Positions 1 to 7,547 of a stretch of DNA of 11,019 nt are shown here, in pieces; position 1 is the first letter of the stretch; every line of letters starts with the position of its first letter. Source of the stretch: an uncultured Eubacteriales bacterium (lineage in GTDB: Bacteria; Bacillota; Clostridia; Oscillospirales; Oscillospiraceae). Under the pieces are notes generated by a model, which saw only the letters and a program-made list of their open reading frames with translations, was not told the DNA's origin and ran no database searches. A program made the position numbers and the translations under genes. The DNA is taken from the NCBI GenBank assembly GCA_902475455.1, contig CABRZO010000074.1:1-11019 (forward strand), given 5' to 3'.

Positions 1-473
1 CCGGCGGGTCGGATATCATCGTCCGGCTGCTGAAAAAGAAGTGGCGCAATGTGGCCCTGGGCAAGATCGTATTGGGCTTTGACGGCCTCGTGGTGCTTCT
101 GACTGCGCTGGTTTTCCGGGACTTCTCCAGTATTCTTTACTGCGGCATCACCCTCTACGGCTGTGCCAAGGTGGTGGATGCGGTGGTATACAGCTTTGAC
201 TACTCCAAGGTAGCCCTGATTATCTCCAACCAATATGAGGCCATCGCCGAGGCAGTGGGCACCCAGCTGGACCGGGGCGCTACCTTCCTGTACGGCCAGG
301 GCGTTTACACGAAGACTGACACCAAGGTAGTGCTGACGGCGGTGAAGCGCCATCAGCTGGCGGATCTGAAGGAGCTGGTGGTGAGCATTGATCCGAATGC
401 CTTCATCATCCTACAGGAGAGCCACCAGGTGCTGGGAGACGGGTTTGTCCGCTACAGCGATGATGCCCTATAA
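1..473 (+). CDS. YitT-family membrane protein, 3' part (5' end outside window)
   Basis: The reading frame is open from base 3 to the TAA at 471-473 and gives 156 residues, about the last half of a YitT-family (DUF161/DUF2179) protein, which usually has about 280-290 residues. The first visible residues, GGSDIIVRLLKKKW, match the loop typical of this family. Two hydrophobic segments follow (roughly residues 17-38 and 42-65). The rest is a soluble C-terminal DUF2179-like domain, starting near KVALIISNQ and containing GATFLYGQGVYT and the closing HQVLGDGF. The GTG at base 51 is an internal valine codon, not a start, because the homology continues upstream of it. The family is predicted to sit in the cytoplasmic membrane with the C-terminal domain in the cytoplasm; its transported ligand or role is not established. 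A terminator lies 19 bases downstream, so this is the last gene of its transcript. Confidence 0.88.
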   Translation, partial: GGSDIIVRLLKKKWRNVALGKIVLGFDGLVVLLTALVFRDFSSILYCGITLYGCAKVVDAVVYSFDYSKVALIISNQYEAIAEAVGTQLDRGATFLYGQGVYTKTDTKVVLTAVKRHQLADLKELVVSIDPNAFIILQESHQVLGDGFVRYSDDAL

Positions 474-492
474 TTTCAAAGTAAAAATATTG

Positions 493-532
493 AGCGGGGT
501 TGTTGCAGACGAGCGTAACAGCCCCGCTTTTT
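493..532 (+). terminator. Intrinsic terminator of the YitT-family gene
   Basis: A 12-bp stem (493-504 with 517-528, one G-T pair, GC-rich at the base: AGCGGGG/CCCCGCT) with a 12-base loop is followed by a T run at 528-532. It lies 19 bases after the stop codon. Confidence 0.88.
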
Positions 533-834
533 GCCGTTCTGAGGGTTAGGGAGGGATGTTTTCTTGTCATTGTACTTGGGGGAACGTTTCTTCGCCCCCT
601 TTGAGGCCTGGTCCCTGGCAGTCATTCATACTGCTTCTTCGGGAGCTGTTTGCCATTGCGTGGAACTGCCATCTGCTGGGATTTGGAAGAGGCAGTCCCC
701 TGGGGTCAAGTTGGGGTGAACGTCTGAATTTCCCTGACTGTAGGGTAAAAACACGACATTAGATTTGATTGGGCTCAAATATTTGCCTGTTTTGCACAAT
801 TTTGACGGAAAATGATGGAAAGTGATTATTTCGC
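533..834. other. Intergenic region with no supported gene
   Basis: Lower GC than the flanking genes. The only forward frame (556-762, 68 codons) has an unlikely composition and a GGAGGG directly touching its ATG, so it is not called. The visible structure is minor: a 5-bp G/C hairpin (578-582 with 595-599), and an inverted repeat ATTTGA-N6-TCAAAT (763-780) lying 54 bases upstream of the next promoter's -35, which could be an operator. No RNA family was recognised. Confidence 0.5.
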
Positions 835-863
835 TTGATTCCCTACTGATTTTGTAGTATAAT
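835..863 (+). promoter_or_regulatory. Sigma-A-type promoter of the M60 protease operon
   Basis: TTGATT (835-840), a 17-base spacer, then a perfect TATAAT (858-863). Transcription would start near base 870 and give a leader of about 95 bases before the ATG at 966. Because the -10 box ends at 863, the TTG at 864 cannot be the translation start of a transcript made from here. Confidence 0.8.
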
Positions 864-894
864 TTGCGCCGTACGATAGGAAAATCAAGGAAGG

Positions 895-948
895 GCCTGA
901 ATACGCCTCAGACTGCGGTAATCTCCGCAGGCGGGAAGGATCACAGGC
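895..948 (+). other. Structured 5' leader of the protease operon (no family assigned)
   Basis: A hairpin with a 6-bp perfect stem, CTGCGG (913-918) with CCGCAG (925-930), loop TAATCT, is enclosed by a possible 5-bp outer stem, GCCTG (895-899) with CAGGC (944-948). An alternative pairing, CGCCT (904-908) with AGGCG (929-933), would compete with the inner hairpin. The region has no ATG. The conserved cores of cyclic-di-GMP, cyclic-di-AMP and other common riboswitch classes were looked for and not found. It may simply be a stable leader. Confidence 0.35.
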
Positions 949-965
949 GAAAAAAGAAAGAGAGG

Positions 966-3900
966 ATGAAGAACGTGAGAAAAGCCATCGCCACCTTGCT
1001 GAGCCTTTGCGTGGTGTTCAGCATCATGGCACAGGGCATGATCGCATATGCGCAAGAGCCTGTGGAATCCGGATCGGCAGAGACGGAGCTCCTGACGGAT
1101 GAGAGCGCAGCGGAGAACGAAATCCTTGGCGGGGCGGAGGACGCTCCGGAAGAGGATACGGAGGCCGCTCCGGAAGCAGATGAGGAGGCTGTGCCGGAGA
1201 CGGGGGCCTCCCAGGAAGAAGGCGAAGCGGATTCTGCTCTGACCAACCAGGAGCAGACGGAAGAAACCGCTGCTGAGGAAGCGGCGCTGCTGCTGGAGCA
1301 GGAGGAGCTGGCCGCTGAGGACAGCGTTGTGGTCTCCGACACTGCCGGGGTGGAGCTCATCGTTACGGCGGGGCTGCCCATCTACCGGGACGTTACGCTG
1401 CGGGTCTCCCTGACCGGAGCCGACGGCGCCGTGGCCCAGAGCCAGCAGCTGGTGCTGCCTGCTGCTGACGGCACCGCTCCGGCCCAGGCAAAGGTCCGGT
1501 TCAGCCAGCTGCCGGACGGCGCCTATACCCTGACGGTTTCCGGGGACGGGTTTGCTTCCTACACTCAGACCCTGACGCTGGAGGGGCTGCTCTACTCGTT
1601 GCAGCTCTCCACCGGACGGCTGTCCGCGGATACATACAGTGACGCGGCACATCCGGGCCTGCTGCTGATGGGCGACGTGAACAGCGACGGAGTGGTGGAC
1701 CAGTCCGACGTGGACGATATGATCGATGCCCTGGAGTCGGAGGAGCCCGATGTGTCCACCTACGACCTGGACGGCAGCGGCGCGGTGGATCTGTTGGATC
1801 TGCAGATGTTGGCCGAGGGGTTTGAGGAGACGGAGCCCGTCTATTCCACTGTGACCGTCCGCATCCCCGAGACGCTGACGGCGGTGTCCCTGGAGGATGA
1901 AAACACCGTGGCCACCGGCAGCCTGGATGGGCTGCTCACCGGTGACGGCTCCGTGACCCTGGCCACCGCCTCGGCGGCCCCCATCTCGGAGGAGAATCCG
2001 GTGAATGTGACCTTCCAGTTCGGACAGACGGAGGAGGACTCGGTGGAGATGGGCGGTCTGGTGGTCCAGACCCCGGCAGGCAGCGGCAATGAGATCACCC
2101 AGGCCACGGTCACCGTGGAGTGCATGGACGGCACCATGCTGGAAATCCCCGTGGGGGCTGTGAGCCGGGCCCGCTCCTCCGCCGGAGCCACGGTGCAGGC
2201 GGATGGGTCCATCGTCATTGACTTCGGCGGCCAGATCGCGGTGAAAAAGGTGTCCATCAAGATCACCGCCACCGCCAACAGTACCTCTCTGGCGGAGATC
2301 ACCCAGGTGGAATTCCTGAATGATATGGAGAGCCGCATCCCTGAGCCCGAGATGGATATCCCCGAGAACCTGAAGGTAGAGGTCAGCACCCAGAGCTTCA
2401 GCCTGAGCTGGGATCCGGCGGTCAACGTGACGGGCTATGAGGTGCGGATCAGCTTTAACGGCGAGAGTGAGACGGTGCGTACCTCCTCCACCAGCCTGAC
2501 GGTGAGCACCTTCAAGGGCAGTAAGCTGGAGAACGGCGAGACTTACACCGTGCAGGTGCAGTCCCTCAACGGCGAGTGGCGCAGCGGCTACTGCGACGCC
2601 ATCTCCGTGGTGCCCAAGGCGGACAAGGTGCCCGACGCCCCCGACGGCCTGGTGCTGAACGGCCTGTTCCAGCGGATTGAAGCCAAGTGGACCCGGGCCA
2701 AGAATGCGGAAAGCTACAATCTGTACTACCGGAAGGCGGGAGATACGGATTATATCAAGGTGGAGGGCATCAGCTCCACCAGCTATACCATCCAGGGCCT
2801 GGACAACAACACCCGGTACGAGGTGTATGTCACCGGTGTGAACTACCTGGGGGAGGGAGCCGGCTCTCTGGCCTCCGCCGCCACCACCGCCAATGTGAAC
2901 CCGGTGAAGATGCCGGCCTATGGCCTCATCAACACCACCAGCGCTCCGGGCACTGTGACGGATCATATTATCTCCGCCACCCACAGCGCCGGTTATATGA
3001 AGGACAGCCCCCTGGACTCCGGCGATACGGCCTGGGGCGTGGTGGACGGCGACTTCGCCTCCTGGTATGGTCTCAATGACTGGGATGACGGCGCCACCTA
3101 TCCCGACAACGGCGGTGTCCGGGTGACCTTTGACGACACCTACCACATCGGCCGCATCTCCCTGGCCCAATCCGAGGACCGGGGCACCTACGGCGTGGTC
3201 CGGGTCTATGCCAAGAACGAGGCGGGCCAGGAGTACCAGGTCTCCAATGTGAGCATTACCAAGCACAGCGACGGCAACGGGCGGATTTACTACACCATCA
3301 AGATTGCCGGCGGTGTGAACACCAACTATCTCCGGGTGTGCCTGGGTTATTCCTATTGGAATTCCCCGGTCTCCATCGCTGAGATGCGCTTTTACACCTA
3401 TGACAGCCTGGAGGACGACATCCTGGCTCTGTACGCCGACGACCTGCATATGACCCTGCGGGAGGATGTGGACGCCTCCACCATCCAGGCTCTGCGGGAC
3501 CGGCTGAATACCCCGGATGAGGTCAGCGGCGAGCTGCACCCGGATTATGCCACCCTCCTGCGGGAGCTGGACAACGCCCAGGATCTGCTGGAGACCACCT
3601 ACCAGGATGCAGTTTCCATCCATACCCAGATCACCACCAAGAAGGACGGCAACCTGGGCATCACCGGCCTGAACGCCTGGCAGCCCCTGGGGGTCACCGC
3701 CTATGCGGGGGAGGAGATTGTGGTCTATGTGGGCGGCAGCTCCGGCAAGACCGGTGATACTGCGCCGGTTCAGCTCATCGCCACCCAGTATAACGCCGAA
3801 TACGGCCAGGTGGTTTCCAACCCCATTACTCTGAAAATCGGACGCAATGAGATCATGGTGCCCGAGTTGGTGACCTTTGACGCCGAGCACGGCGGCGCCC

Positions 3901-6266
3901 TGTACGTCCAGTACACCGGCACCGACGCCAGCGCCCAGTACTCCGTCCGGGTCAGCGGCGGGGTGCAGATCCCCCGGCTGGACCTCTACGGTGTGGAGGA
4001 TGCCGGAGAGCGCCTGGCCCTGGTGACGGACTATGTCCAGGCCCTGGAGACCTATGCCCAGAACCTGGAGGCCACCCATGCCCAGCTTCATGAGGGGCAC
4101 GACTACAACCCCCAGGAGTGTGTTCTGAATACCACCGATGTGCAGCTGGATCTGATGATGTACTCGGTGCCGGTGACCCAGCTGTTGGCGGGACTCAGCG
4201 GCAGCACCCAGGAGAAGGCGGCTCAGCTGCTGGATTCTCTGGATGCCATGGATCAGATGATGATTCTGTTCTATCAGCACAAGGGTCTGACCGATCTGGA
4301 GGGGGCCGGCACCGCCAACGCCCTGCCCTCCCGGCACCTGAACATCCGCTATATGCGCATGTTCTCCGGAGCCTTCATGTACGCGGCTAGCAACCATATC
4401 GGCATCGGCTGGGACTCCGTGGTGGGGCTCACCGAGGGCCAGCCCATCCAGCTCCATGAGGACGGCTCCTATGCCTCCGGCAACTTCTTCGGCTGGGGCA
4501 TTGCCCACGAGATCGGCCACAACATCAACCAGAGCTCCTATGCTGTGGCCGAAGTCACCAACAACTACTTCTCCCAGATTTCCCAGGCCTCGGAGGGCGT
4601 GCGCTTCGGCTATGAGGCGGTCTATGAGAAGGTGACCAGCGGCACTGTGGGCGCCTCTTCCGATGTGTTCACCCAGCTGGCCATGTACTGGCAGCTGCAC
4701 CTGGCCTATGACACCGGCTACGAGTATGAGATCTATGACAGCTATGAGCAGCTGATCTCCAGCCGCTTCTTTGCCCGGGTGGACACCTATGCCCGCACCA
4801 CCGGCGCGGCCCCGGCCCCCGGCGGCGTGGCCCTGACCCTGGGGAGCGATGCCAACCAGAACTTCATGCGGTTGGCGGCGGCTGCGGCGGAGAAAGACCT
4901 CACCGAGTTTTTCACCCGCTGGGGCCTGATCCCCGATGAGACCACGGCGGCCTATCTGGCCCAGTTTGAGCCGGAGACCCGGGCCATCTACTATACCAAT
5001 GATGACGCCCGCACCTACGGCTTTACCCACGATTCCGGCACCACCATTCTGGGCCAGAGCGTGCTGACTGACGGCACCACCGCCCAGGTGGACGCCGTTA
5101 CCCCCAACCAGGTCAACCTGAAGCTGGAGGCCAATGTGGACGCTGACCTGCTGCTGGGCTATGAGATCGCCCGGATCACCTATGAGAACGGCCAGGCCGT
5201 CACCGAAGTGGTGGGCTTCACCACCGGCGACACCTACACCGATACGGTGACCACCATCAACAACCGCACCGTGACCTATCAGATCACCGCCATCGACCAG
5301 TTCCTGAACCGGTCCGAGAGCATCACCCTGCCGGCGGTGAAGATCAGCCACGACGGCAGCTATGATAAGTCCCTGTGGACGGTGACCACCAACATGACCT
5401 CCCATGAGGATACCACCCCCGACGCCGGCGACCACGATCCCTGCGCACCGGAGCAGGAATCCGCCATTGTCAGCGTCATCGACAACGACAAGGGCACCAC
5501 TTACACCGGCACCGCCTCTGAGGGCGAGGCCGTGGTGACCCTGAACTTCCACAAGACCCTGGCGGCCACCGGCTTCAAGTACACCCTGACCTCCGGCACG
5601 CCCATCGGTGATTACGAGCTTCAGATCAGCACCGACGGCCAGCAGTGGACCACAGTGGCCAGCGGCACCTTTACCGAGGACGAGGTCAACACCGTCTACT
5701 TCGTCAATGAGAACAATGACCCCTGGGTGTGCACCTATGACGCCTCCCAGCTGCGGCTGGTGGTGAAGGCCCCTGCCGGCACAGAGATCTCCATCAGCGA
5801 GCTGGACGTGCTGGGCCCCACCGGCGACAATGTGGAGCTGCTGACCAACGGCATCGGCTATCTGGAGGAGAGCTATTCCTACGCCGACGGGGAGGAGATC
5901 CCCGCGGGCTCCCTGGTGTTCACCGGCAGCTACAAGGGCAACCCGGCCTACAATGTGGTGCTGCTTTATGACCAGGACGGCAATGTGGTGGGCGGTACAG
6001 ACGCCGAAGGCAACCTGGTGGCCCAGCAGATCATCCTGGCCCCGGATCCCGGCAACGGCCAGTTGGGCGAGGTCAGCGAGGGCTACTGGGTCTATTGGAT
6101 CGAGCCCGACCAGCTGGAGAACGTGGCCTTGCCGGAGAGCGTGCGGGCCGAGCTCTACCGGGTGGACAACGCCACCACCAACGAGGGCCAGCGGCTGACC
6201 AGCGACACCCTGATGGTGACGCTGCCGGAAAGCCTGCCCCTGATCAAGCTGGGCGGCTCCAACTGA
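966..6266 (+). CDS. Secreted M60-like (enhancin-type) zinc metalloprotease with dockerin, Fn3 and discoidin-like modules
   Basis: 1766 residues from ATG 966, the first ATG after the promoter; a purine-rich stretch (950-965) precedes it but is a poor, very close ribosome site. Order of parts: signal peptide (1-29, cut after AYA); acidic Glu/Ala-rich linker (about 30-125); beta-sandwich domain (about 129-220); dockerin-like module with two 12-residue calcium loops, DVNSDGVVDQSD (237-248) and DLDGSGAVDLLD (267-278); a further beta-rich domain (about 290-462); two Fn3 domains (466-555, 556-645); a discoidin/CBM32-like domain (about 650-812); a helical linker; the M60-like peptidase (about 905-1340); an Fn3-like domain (about 1383-1460); a second discoidin-like domain (about 1469-1620); and a C-terminal beta domain. 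The zinc site is HEIGH (1181-1185) with the third ligand Glu1196 in AEVTNN, fitting the family rule HExxH-X(8-28)-E. Characterised relatives cut mucins and other O-glycoproteins, so a host or dietary glycoprotein is the likely substrate; the discoidin-like domains may bind the glycans. There is no LPXTG motif or C-terminal membrane segment, so attachment would need a partner such as the next gene product. Confidence 0.9.
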   Translation: MKNVRKAIATLLSLCVVFSIMAQGMIAYAQEPVESGSAETELLTDESAAENEILGGAEDAPEEDTEAAPEADEEAVPETGASQEEGEADSALTNQEQTEETAAEEAALLLEQEELAAEDSVVVSDTAGVELIVTAGLPIYRDVTLRVSLTGADGAVAQSQQLVLPAADGTAPAQAKVRFSQLPDGAYTLTVSGDGFASYTQTLTLEGLLYSLQLSTGRLSADTYSDAAHPGLLLMGDVNSDGVVDQSDVDDMIDALESEEPDVSTYDLDGSGAVDLLDLQMLAEGFEETEPVYSTVTVRIPETLTAVSLEDENTVATGSLDGLLTGDGSVTLATASAAPISEENPVNVTFQFGQTEEDSVEMGGLVVQTPAGSGNEITQATVTVECMDGTMLEIPVGAVSRARSSAGATVQADGSIVIDFGGQIAVKKVSIKITATANSTSLAEITQVEFLNDMESRIPEPEMDIPENLKVEVSTQSFSLSWDPAVNVTGYEVRISFNGESETVRTSSTSLTVSTFKGSKLENGETYTVQVQSLNGEWRSGYCDAISVVPKADKVPDAPDGLVLNGLFQRIEAKWTRAKNAESYNLYYRKAGDTDYIKVEGISSTSYTIQGLDNNTRYEVYVTGVNYLGEGAGSLASAATTANVNPVKMPAYGLINTTSAPGTVTDHIISATHSAGYMKDSPLDSGDTAWGVVDGDFASWYGLNDWDDGATYPDNGGVRVTFDDTYHIGRISLAQSEDRGTYGVVRVYAKNEAGQEYQVSNVSITKHSDGNGRIYYTIKIAGGVNTNYLRVCLGYSYWNSPVSIAEMRFYTYDSLEDDILALYADDLHMTLREDVDASTIQALRDRLNTPDEVSGELHPDYATLLRELDNAQDLLETTYQDAVSIHTQITTKKDGNLGITGLNAWQPLGVTAYAGEEIVVYVGGSSGKTGDTAPVQLIATQYNAEYGQVVSNPITLKIGRNEIMVPELVTFDAEHGGALYVQYTGTDASAQYSVRVSGGVQIPRLDLYGVEDAGERLALVTDYVQALETYAQNLEATHAQLHEGHDYNPQECVLNTTDVQLDLMMYSVPVTQLLAGLSGSTQEKAAQLLDSLDAMDQMMILFYQHKGLTDLEGAGTANALPSRHLNIRYMRMFSGAFMYAASNHIGIGWDSVVGLTEGQPIQLHEDGSYASGNFFGWGIAHEIGHNINQSSYAVAEVTNNYFSQISQASEGVRFGYEAVYEKVTSGTVGASSDVFTQLAMYWQLHLAYDTGYEYEIYDSYEQLISSRFFARVDTYARTTGAAPAPGGVALTLGSDANQNFMRLAAAAAEKDLTEFFTRWGLIPDETTAAYLAQFEPETRAIYYTNDDARTYGFTHDSGTTILGQSVLTDGTTAQVDAVTPNQVNLKLEANVDADLLLGYEIARITYENGQAVTEVVGFTTGDTYTDTVTTINNRTVTYQITAIDQFLNRSESITLPAVKISHDGSYDKSLWTVTTNMTSHEDTTPDAGDHDPCAPEQESAIVSVIDNDKGTTYTGTASEGEAVVTLNFHKTLAATGFKYTLTSGTPIGDYELQISTDGQQWTTVASGTFTEDEVNTVYFVNENNDPWVCTYDASQLRLVVKAPAGTEISISELDVLGPTGDNVELLTNGIGYLEESYSYADGEEIPAGSLVFTGSYKGNPAYNVVLLYDQDGNVVGGTDAEGNLVAQQIILAPDPGNGQLGEVSEGYWVYWIEPDQLENVALPESVRAELYRVDNATTNEGQRLTSDTLMVTLPESLPLIKLGGSN
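1665..1824 (+). other. Dockerin type I-like module within the protease
   Basis: Two EF-hand-like calcium loops, each 12 residues with Asp/Asn/Ser at positions 1, 3 and 5, Gly at 6 and Asp at 9 and 12, spaced 30 residues apart (protein residues 237-248 and 267-278). This duplicated pattern is the signature of type I dockerins, which bind cohesins. The specificity positions 10-11 differ between the halves (Gln-Ser and Leu-Leu), so the two halves need not bind equivalently. The module is near the N-terminus rather than at the C-terminus, which is the more familiar place in cellulosomal enzymes. Confidence 0.82.
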
Positions 6267-6274
6267 TTTGACAA

Positions 6275-6280
6275 GAGGAG
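6275..6280 (+). promoter_or_regulatory. Ribosome binding site of the cohesin-like gene
   Basis: GAGGAG six bases before ATG 6287, inside the 20-base gap after the protease stop. It is much stronger than the site of the first gene and points to co-transcription with efficient translation of the second protein. Confidence 0.8.
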
Positions 6281-6286
6281 AATGAC

Positions 6287-7354
6287 ATGAAGAAACGATT
6301 TGCCATCCTGCTGTCGGCGGTAATCCTGCTGCTGGCGCTGTCCTGGACCGCTTCGGCCCAGGACGCCGTCGGCACCGTGACCATGACGGCCGACGGAGAC
6401 CGGGCCGCCGTCACCCTGTCGCTGCCCGCCCAGGAGGTGGATGGGATCACCTCCCTGCGCCTGAGCTTTGACGTGCAGACCGACGATGCGGCCACCGTGG
6501 AGTTTGTGTTTGACGAAGGGCTCCAGAGCAGCGTGCAGCAGGCCCGCTACAATGCTTCCGCCGGACGGCTGACCATCTATCTGGCGGGCCGTCAGGCGGT
6601 GTTCACCGAGGGCACCGTCTCTCTGGGAGAGATTCGCCTGAGTGCCTCCCAGGACCTGACCGCCACGGTGCAGGTCCAGGAGGACTCCCTGCGGCTGGCC
6701 AACGGTGCCTACGGCGCCACCGATGACCTGGAGCTGATTTCCCAGCCCGTCACCCTGTCCGTCACCGGTACCGATGTGCCCTCTGGCGGCGACCAGGGCT
6801 CCGGCGACCAGGGCTCCGGCGACCAGGGCTCCGGTGGCCAGGGTTCCGGTGATCAGGGCTCAGGCGACCAGGGTTCCGGTGACCAGGGTTCCGGCGACCA
6901 GGGCTCCGGTGACCAGGGCTCCGGCGACCAGGGTTCCGGCGACCAGGGTTCCGGTGACCAGGGTTCCGGCAATCAGAGTTCTGGGACCCAGGGTTCCACC
7001 AATCAGAGCACTGGAAACCAGAGTTCCGGCAGCCAGACCAGTCAGCAGAGCGCTTCGGGACAAAATACCTCCGGGCAGAATACAACCTCCGGTGGTAACG
7101 ACGAGTCCAATGAGCCCACCATTCTGATCAGCCCCAATCCGGAGGCTGAAGATGACGCATCTGATACCGGCGAGGGCAACGGATCCGACCCTCAGGATCA
7201 GGCAACTGGTTCCGATGAAGAAAACCAGCAGGAGCAGTCTCAGGAGCAGACCAAGTCCGGGCCCAGCCGACTCACCATCGCCCTGATTGCGGTGGGCGGC
7301 GTTGTGGTTGTGGCTGCTGTCATCGTGCTGTTGCTTCTGGGCAAACGGAGATAA
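6287..7354 (+). CDS. Membrane-anchored surface protein with cohesin-like domain and GDQGS-repeat stalk
   Basis: 355 residues. A signal peptide (1-24, cut after ASA) leads into a beta-rich domain of about 140 residues (25-165). Its pattern resembles the cohesin/carbohydrate-binding fold: a leading strand VGTVTMTADG, a VDGITSLRLSFDV strand pair, the aromatic/Gly strand RLTIYLAG, then EGTVSLGEIRLSAS and a last strand ending in VTLSV. Next come pentapeptide repeats, mostly GDQGS (168-267), an acidic Gln/Glu/Asp-rich stretch (about 270-325), one hydrophobic helix (about 329-351) and GKRR at the end. This order gives an outward domain held off the membrane by a long flexible stalk, with the short basic tail inside. 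There is no LPXTG. It follows the dockerin-bearing protease by 20 bases in the same operon, so a role as that protease's docking receptor is the natural inference. The cohesin call rests on pattern recognition only; another beta-sandwich adhesion domain is possible. Confidence 0.78.
   Translation: MKKRFAILLSAVILLLALSWTASAQDAVGTVTMTADGDRAAVTLSLPAQEVDGITSLRLSFDVQTDDAATVEFVFDEGLQSSVQQARYNASAGRLTIYLAGRQAVFTEGTVSLGEIRLSASQDLTATVQVQEDSLRLANGAYGATDDLELISQPVTLSVTGTDVPSGGDQGSGDQGSGDQGSGGQGSGDQGSGDQGSGDQGSGDQGSGDQGSGDQGSGDQGSGDQGSGNQSSGTQGSTNQSTGNQSSGSQTSQQSASGQNTSGQNTTSGGNDESNEPTILISPNPEAEDDASDTGEGNGSDPQDQATGSDEENQQEQSQEQTKSGPSRLTIALIAVGGVVVVAAVIVLLLLGKRR
6788..7087 (+). repeat. 15-bp tandem repeat encoding GDQGS pentapeptides (20 units in register)
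   Basis: Twelve near-perfect 15-base units (6788-6967), consensus GGYGACCAGGGYTCC, encode GDQGS; the fourth encodes GGQGS. Eight diverged units keep the same register to 7087 (GNQSS, GTQGS, TNQST, GNQSS, GSQTS, QQSAS, GQNTS, GQNTT). Variation among the clean units is nearly all silent third-position C/T change, so the array is old enough to drift while the peptide is conserved. Any gain or loss of a unit keeps the frame and only changes stalk length. Confidence 0.97.
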
Positions 7355-7474
7355 GACCCGTCATCTGCTCTCAAGAGAAACATAAAAAACGGAATGACCT
7401 GTACCCATAGATGCCGATCAGGAGGTAGCGGAGAGCAACTTGCCTAACGGCGGACCAACAGGGGTGCAAAACAG

Positions 7475-7515
7475 AACCGGCGTGTTATTTCGCAAAGAAA
7501 TAGCACGCCGGTTTT
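7475..7515. terminator. Terminator hairpin between convergent genes
   Basis: A 17-bp stem (7475-7491 with 7497-7513, one G-T pair) with a 5-base loop GCAAA. A T run (7512-7515) follows on the plus strand, and the minus-strand exit is also T-rich (TTCTGTTTT). It lies 120 bases after the cohesin-like gene and 32 bases beyond the stop of the convergent PucR-family gene, so it can end both transcripts. Confidence 0.87.
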
Positions 7516-7547
7516 CTGCGCAGTTCAGACTCGCGTTCAGCGGGAAT

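Noticed and set aside
556..762. 68-codon forward frame in the intergenic region
   Set aside because: Low-complexity composition with many Trp, Cys and Pro, no usable ribosome-site spacing, and no family resemblance.
895..948. Known riboswitch (cyclic-di-GMP or similar) in the protease leader
   Set aside because: The conserved core motifs of the classes I could recall are not present; only generic stem-loops are seen.
864..965. TTG at 864 as the start of the protease, adding 34 residues
   Set aside because: It directly follows the -10 box, so it would lie upstream of the transcription start, and it would bury the signal peptide behind a basic extension. ATG 966 starts a proper signal peptide.
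885..5552. A 1555-codon open frame antisense to the protease gene
   Set aside because: Its composition (runs of Gly, His, Val, Ile, Leu, no domain pattern) is that of a shadow frame created by the strong third-position GC bias of the sense gene, which has clear domains, a signal peptide and a promoter.
6788..7087. CRISPR-like array
   Set aside because: The 15-base units are contiguous with no spacers and encode an in-frame pentapeptide repeat.
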